From Chitinophagaceae bacterium (GTDB taxonomy: Bacteria; Bacteroidota; Bacteroidia; Chitinophagales; Chitinophagaceae), in NCBI GenBank assembly GCA_023957155.1, contig JAMLHK010000010.1, positions 1 through 64,000 of the forward strand: 64,000 bases of DNA. The letters run 5' to 3'. A program made the translations under genes and the position numbers. Under the pieces are notes generated by a model. It ran no database searches. It was not told the origin of the DNA and saw nothing but the letters and a program-made list of their open reading frames with translations. Shown here piece after piece: positions 63,811 through 64,000 of the stretch (position 1 is its first letter; every line of letters starts with the position of its first letter).

Positions 63811-64000
63811 CTCCAACGCTGACAAAGATTGAATTAAAAAAATCCTTCCCTTCAAAAATAAAAAAATACACAACCACACAGACCAATACGACAAAGGCAG
63901 AGAAAGATAGTATTTACAATAGTTTGCAAGGACATCGGACAAGAACCACTGGCTATAACATCGGTTTTGCAAGATAGCGGGCGAAGTGCTTCGTTTGAAA

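Overview
The window looks like a chromosomal segment of a Bacteroidota bacterium, most likely Chitinophagaceae or a close relative. The signs are TAnnTTTG-type -7 promoter elements, a type IX secretion (CHU_C) sorting domain, DUF2141, DUF2279 and DUF4242 proteins, a long-form IspH, a short-chain L-threonine dehydrogenase, LacI and propeller-sensor regulators of Bacteroidota type, and few Shine-Dalgarno sequences. I saw no rRNA, tRNA or CRISPR array and no intact insertion sequence.

Positions 1-25,600 are mostly ordinary backbone: a DUF4143-type ATPase, an ABC exporter, an acetylxylan-esterase-like hydrolase with a terminal frameshift, a large outer-membrane beta-rich protein, a cluster of secreted ceramidase-like and glycosidase-like proteins with two gene relics between them, a coiled-coil membrane protein, a PolB-type exonuclease, holA, a cytochrome c, an SDR-type threonine dehydrogenase, a TlpA-like thioredoxin, a class III PLP enzyme, a DUF2279 protein and ispH. 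Positions 24,500-33,100 form a LacI-headed catabolic cluster (epimerase, DapA-family lyase, M20 hydrolase, D-2-hydroxyacid dehydrogenase, FGGY kinase, with an SGNH hydrolase inserted on the other strand). It is followed by 72-80 bp tandem repeats and the relic of a T9SS adhesin.

Positions 36,600-53,000 are an AT-richer accessory region packed with small regulators (AraC, TetR, ArsR) and stress or detoxification enzymes (FAD monooxygenase, SDR, GNAT, DinB, SRPBCC, methanethiol methyltransferase). It is unusually rich in gene relics that keep their two ends but have lost the middle: siderophore-interacting protein, an AraC protein, NmrA fused to AraC, DUF4287, a DoxX-like protein, an isoprenylcysteine-methyltransferase-like protein and an S9 peptidase.

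The most interesting part is 53,000-62,000. A propeller-type sensor kinase and a NarL-type response regulator sit beside an operon that encodes a papain-like (C70-type) cysteine protease, two large proteins of unknown function that are homologous to each other and end in the same Cys-Pro-x-Pro-Asp tail, and an Rpn-family nuclease. The same promoter/operator module, a 20-bp dyad at exactly conserved spacing from a -7-like element, lies before the regulator gene, before the protease operon, and a third time just after the operon's terminator. I read this as one regulon built around an undescribed protease and paired-protein system. The right end (62,300-64,000) holds decayed coding remnants, a DUF2141 gene and a long inverted repeat.
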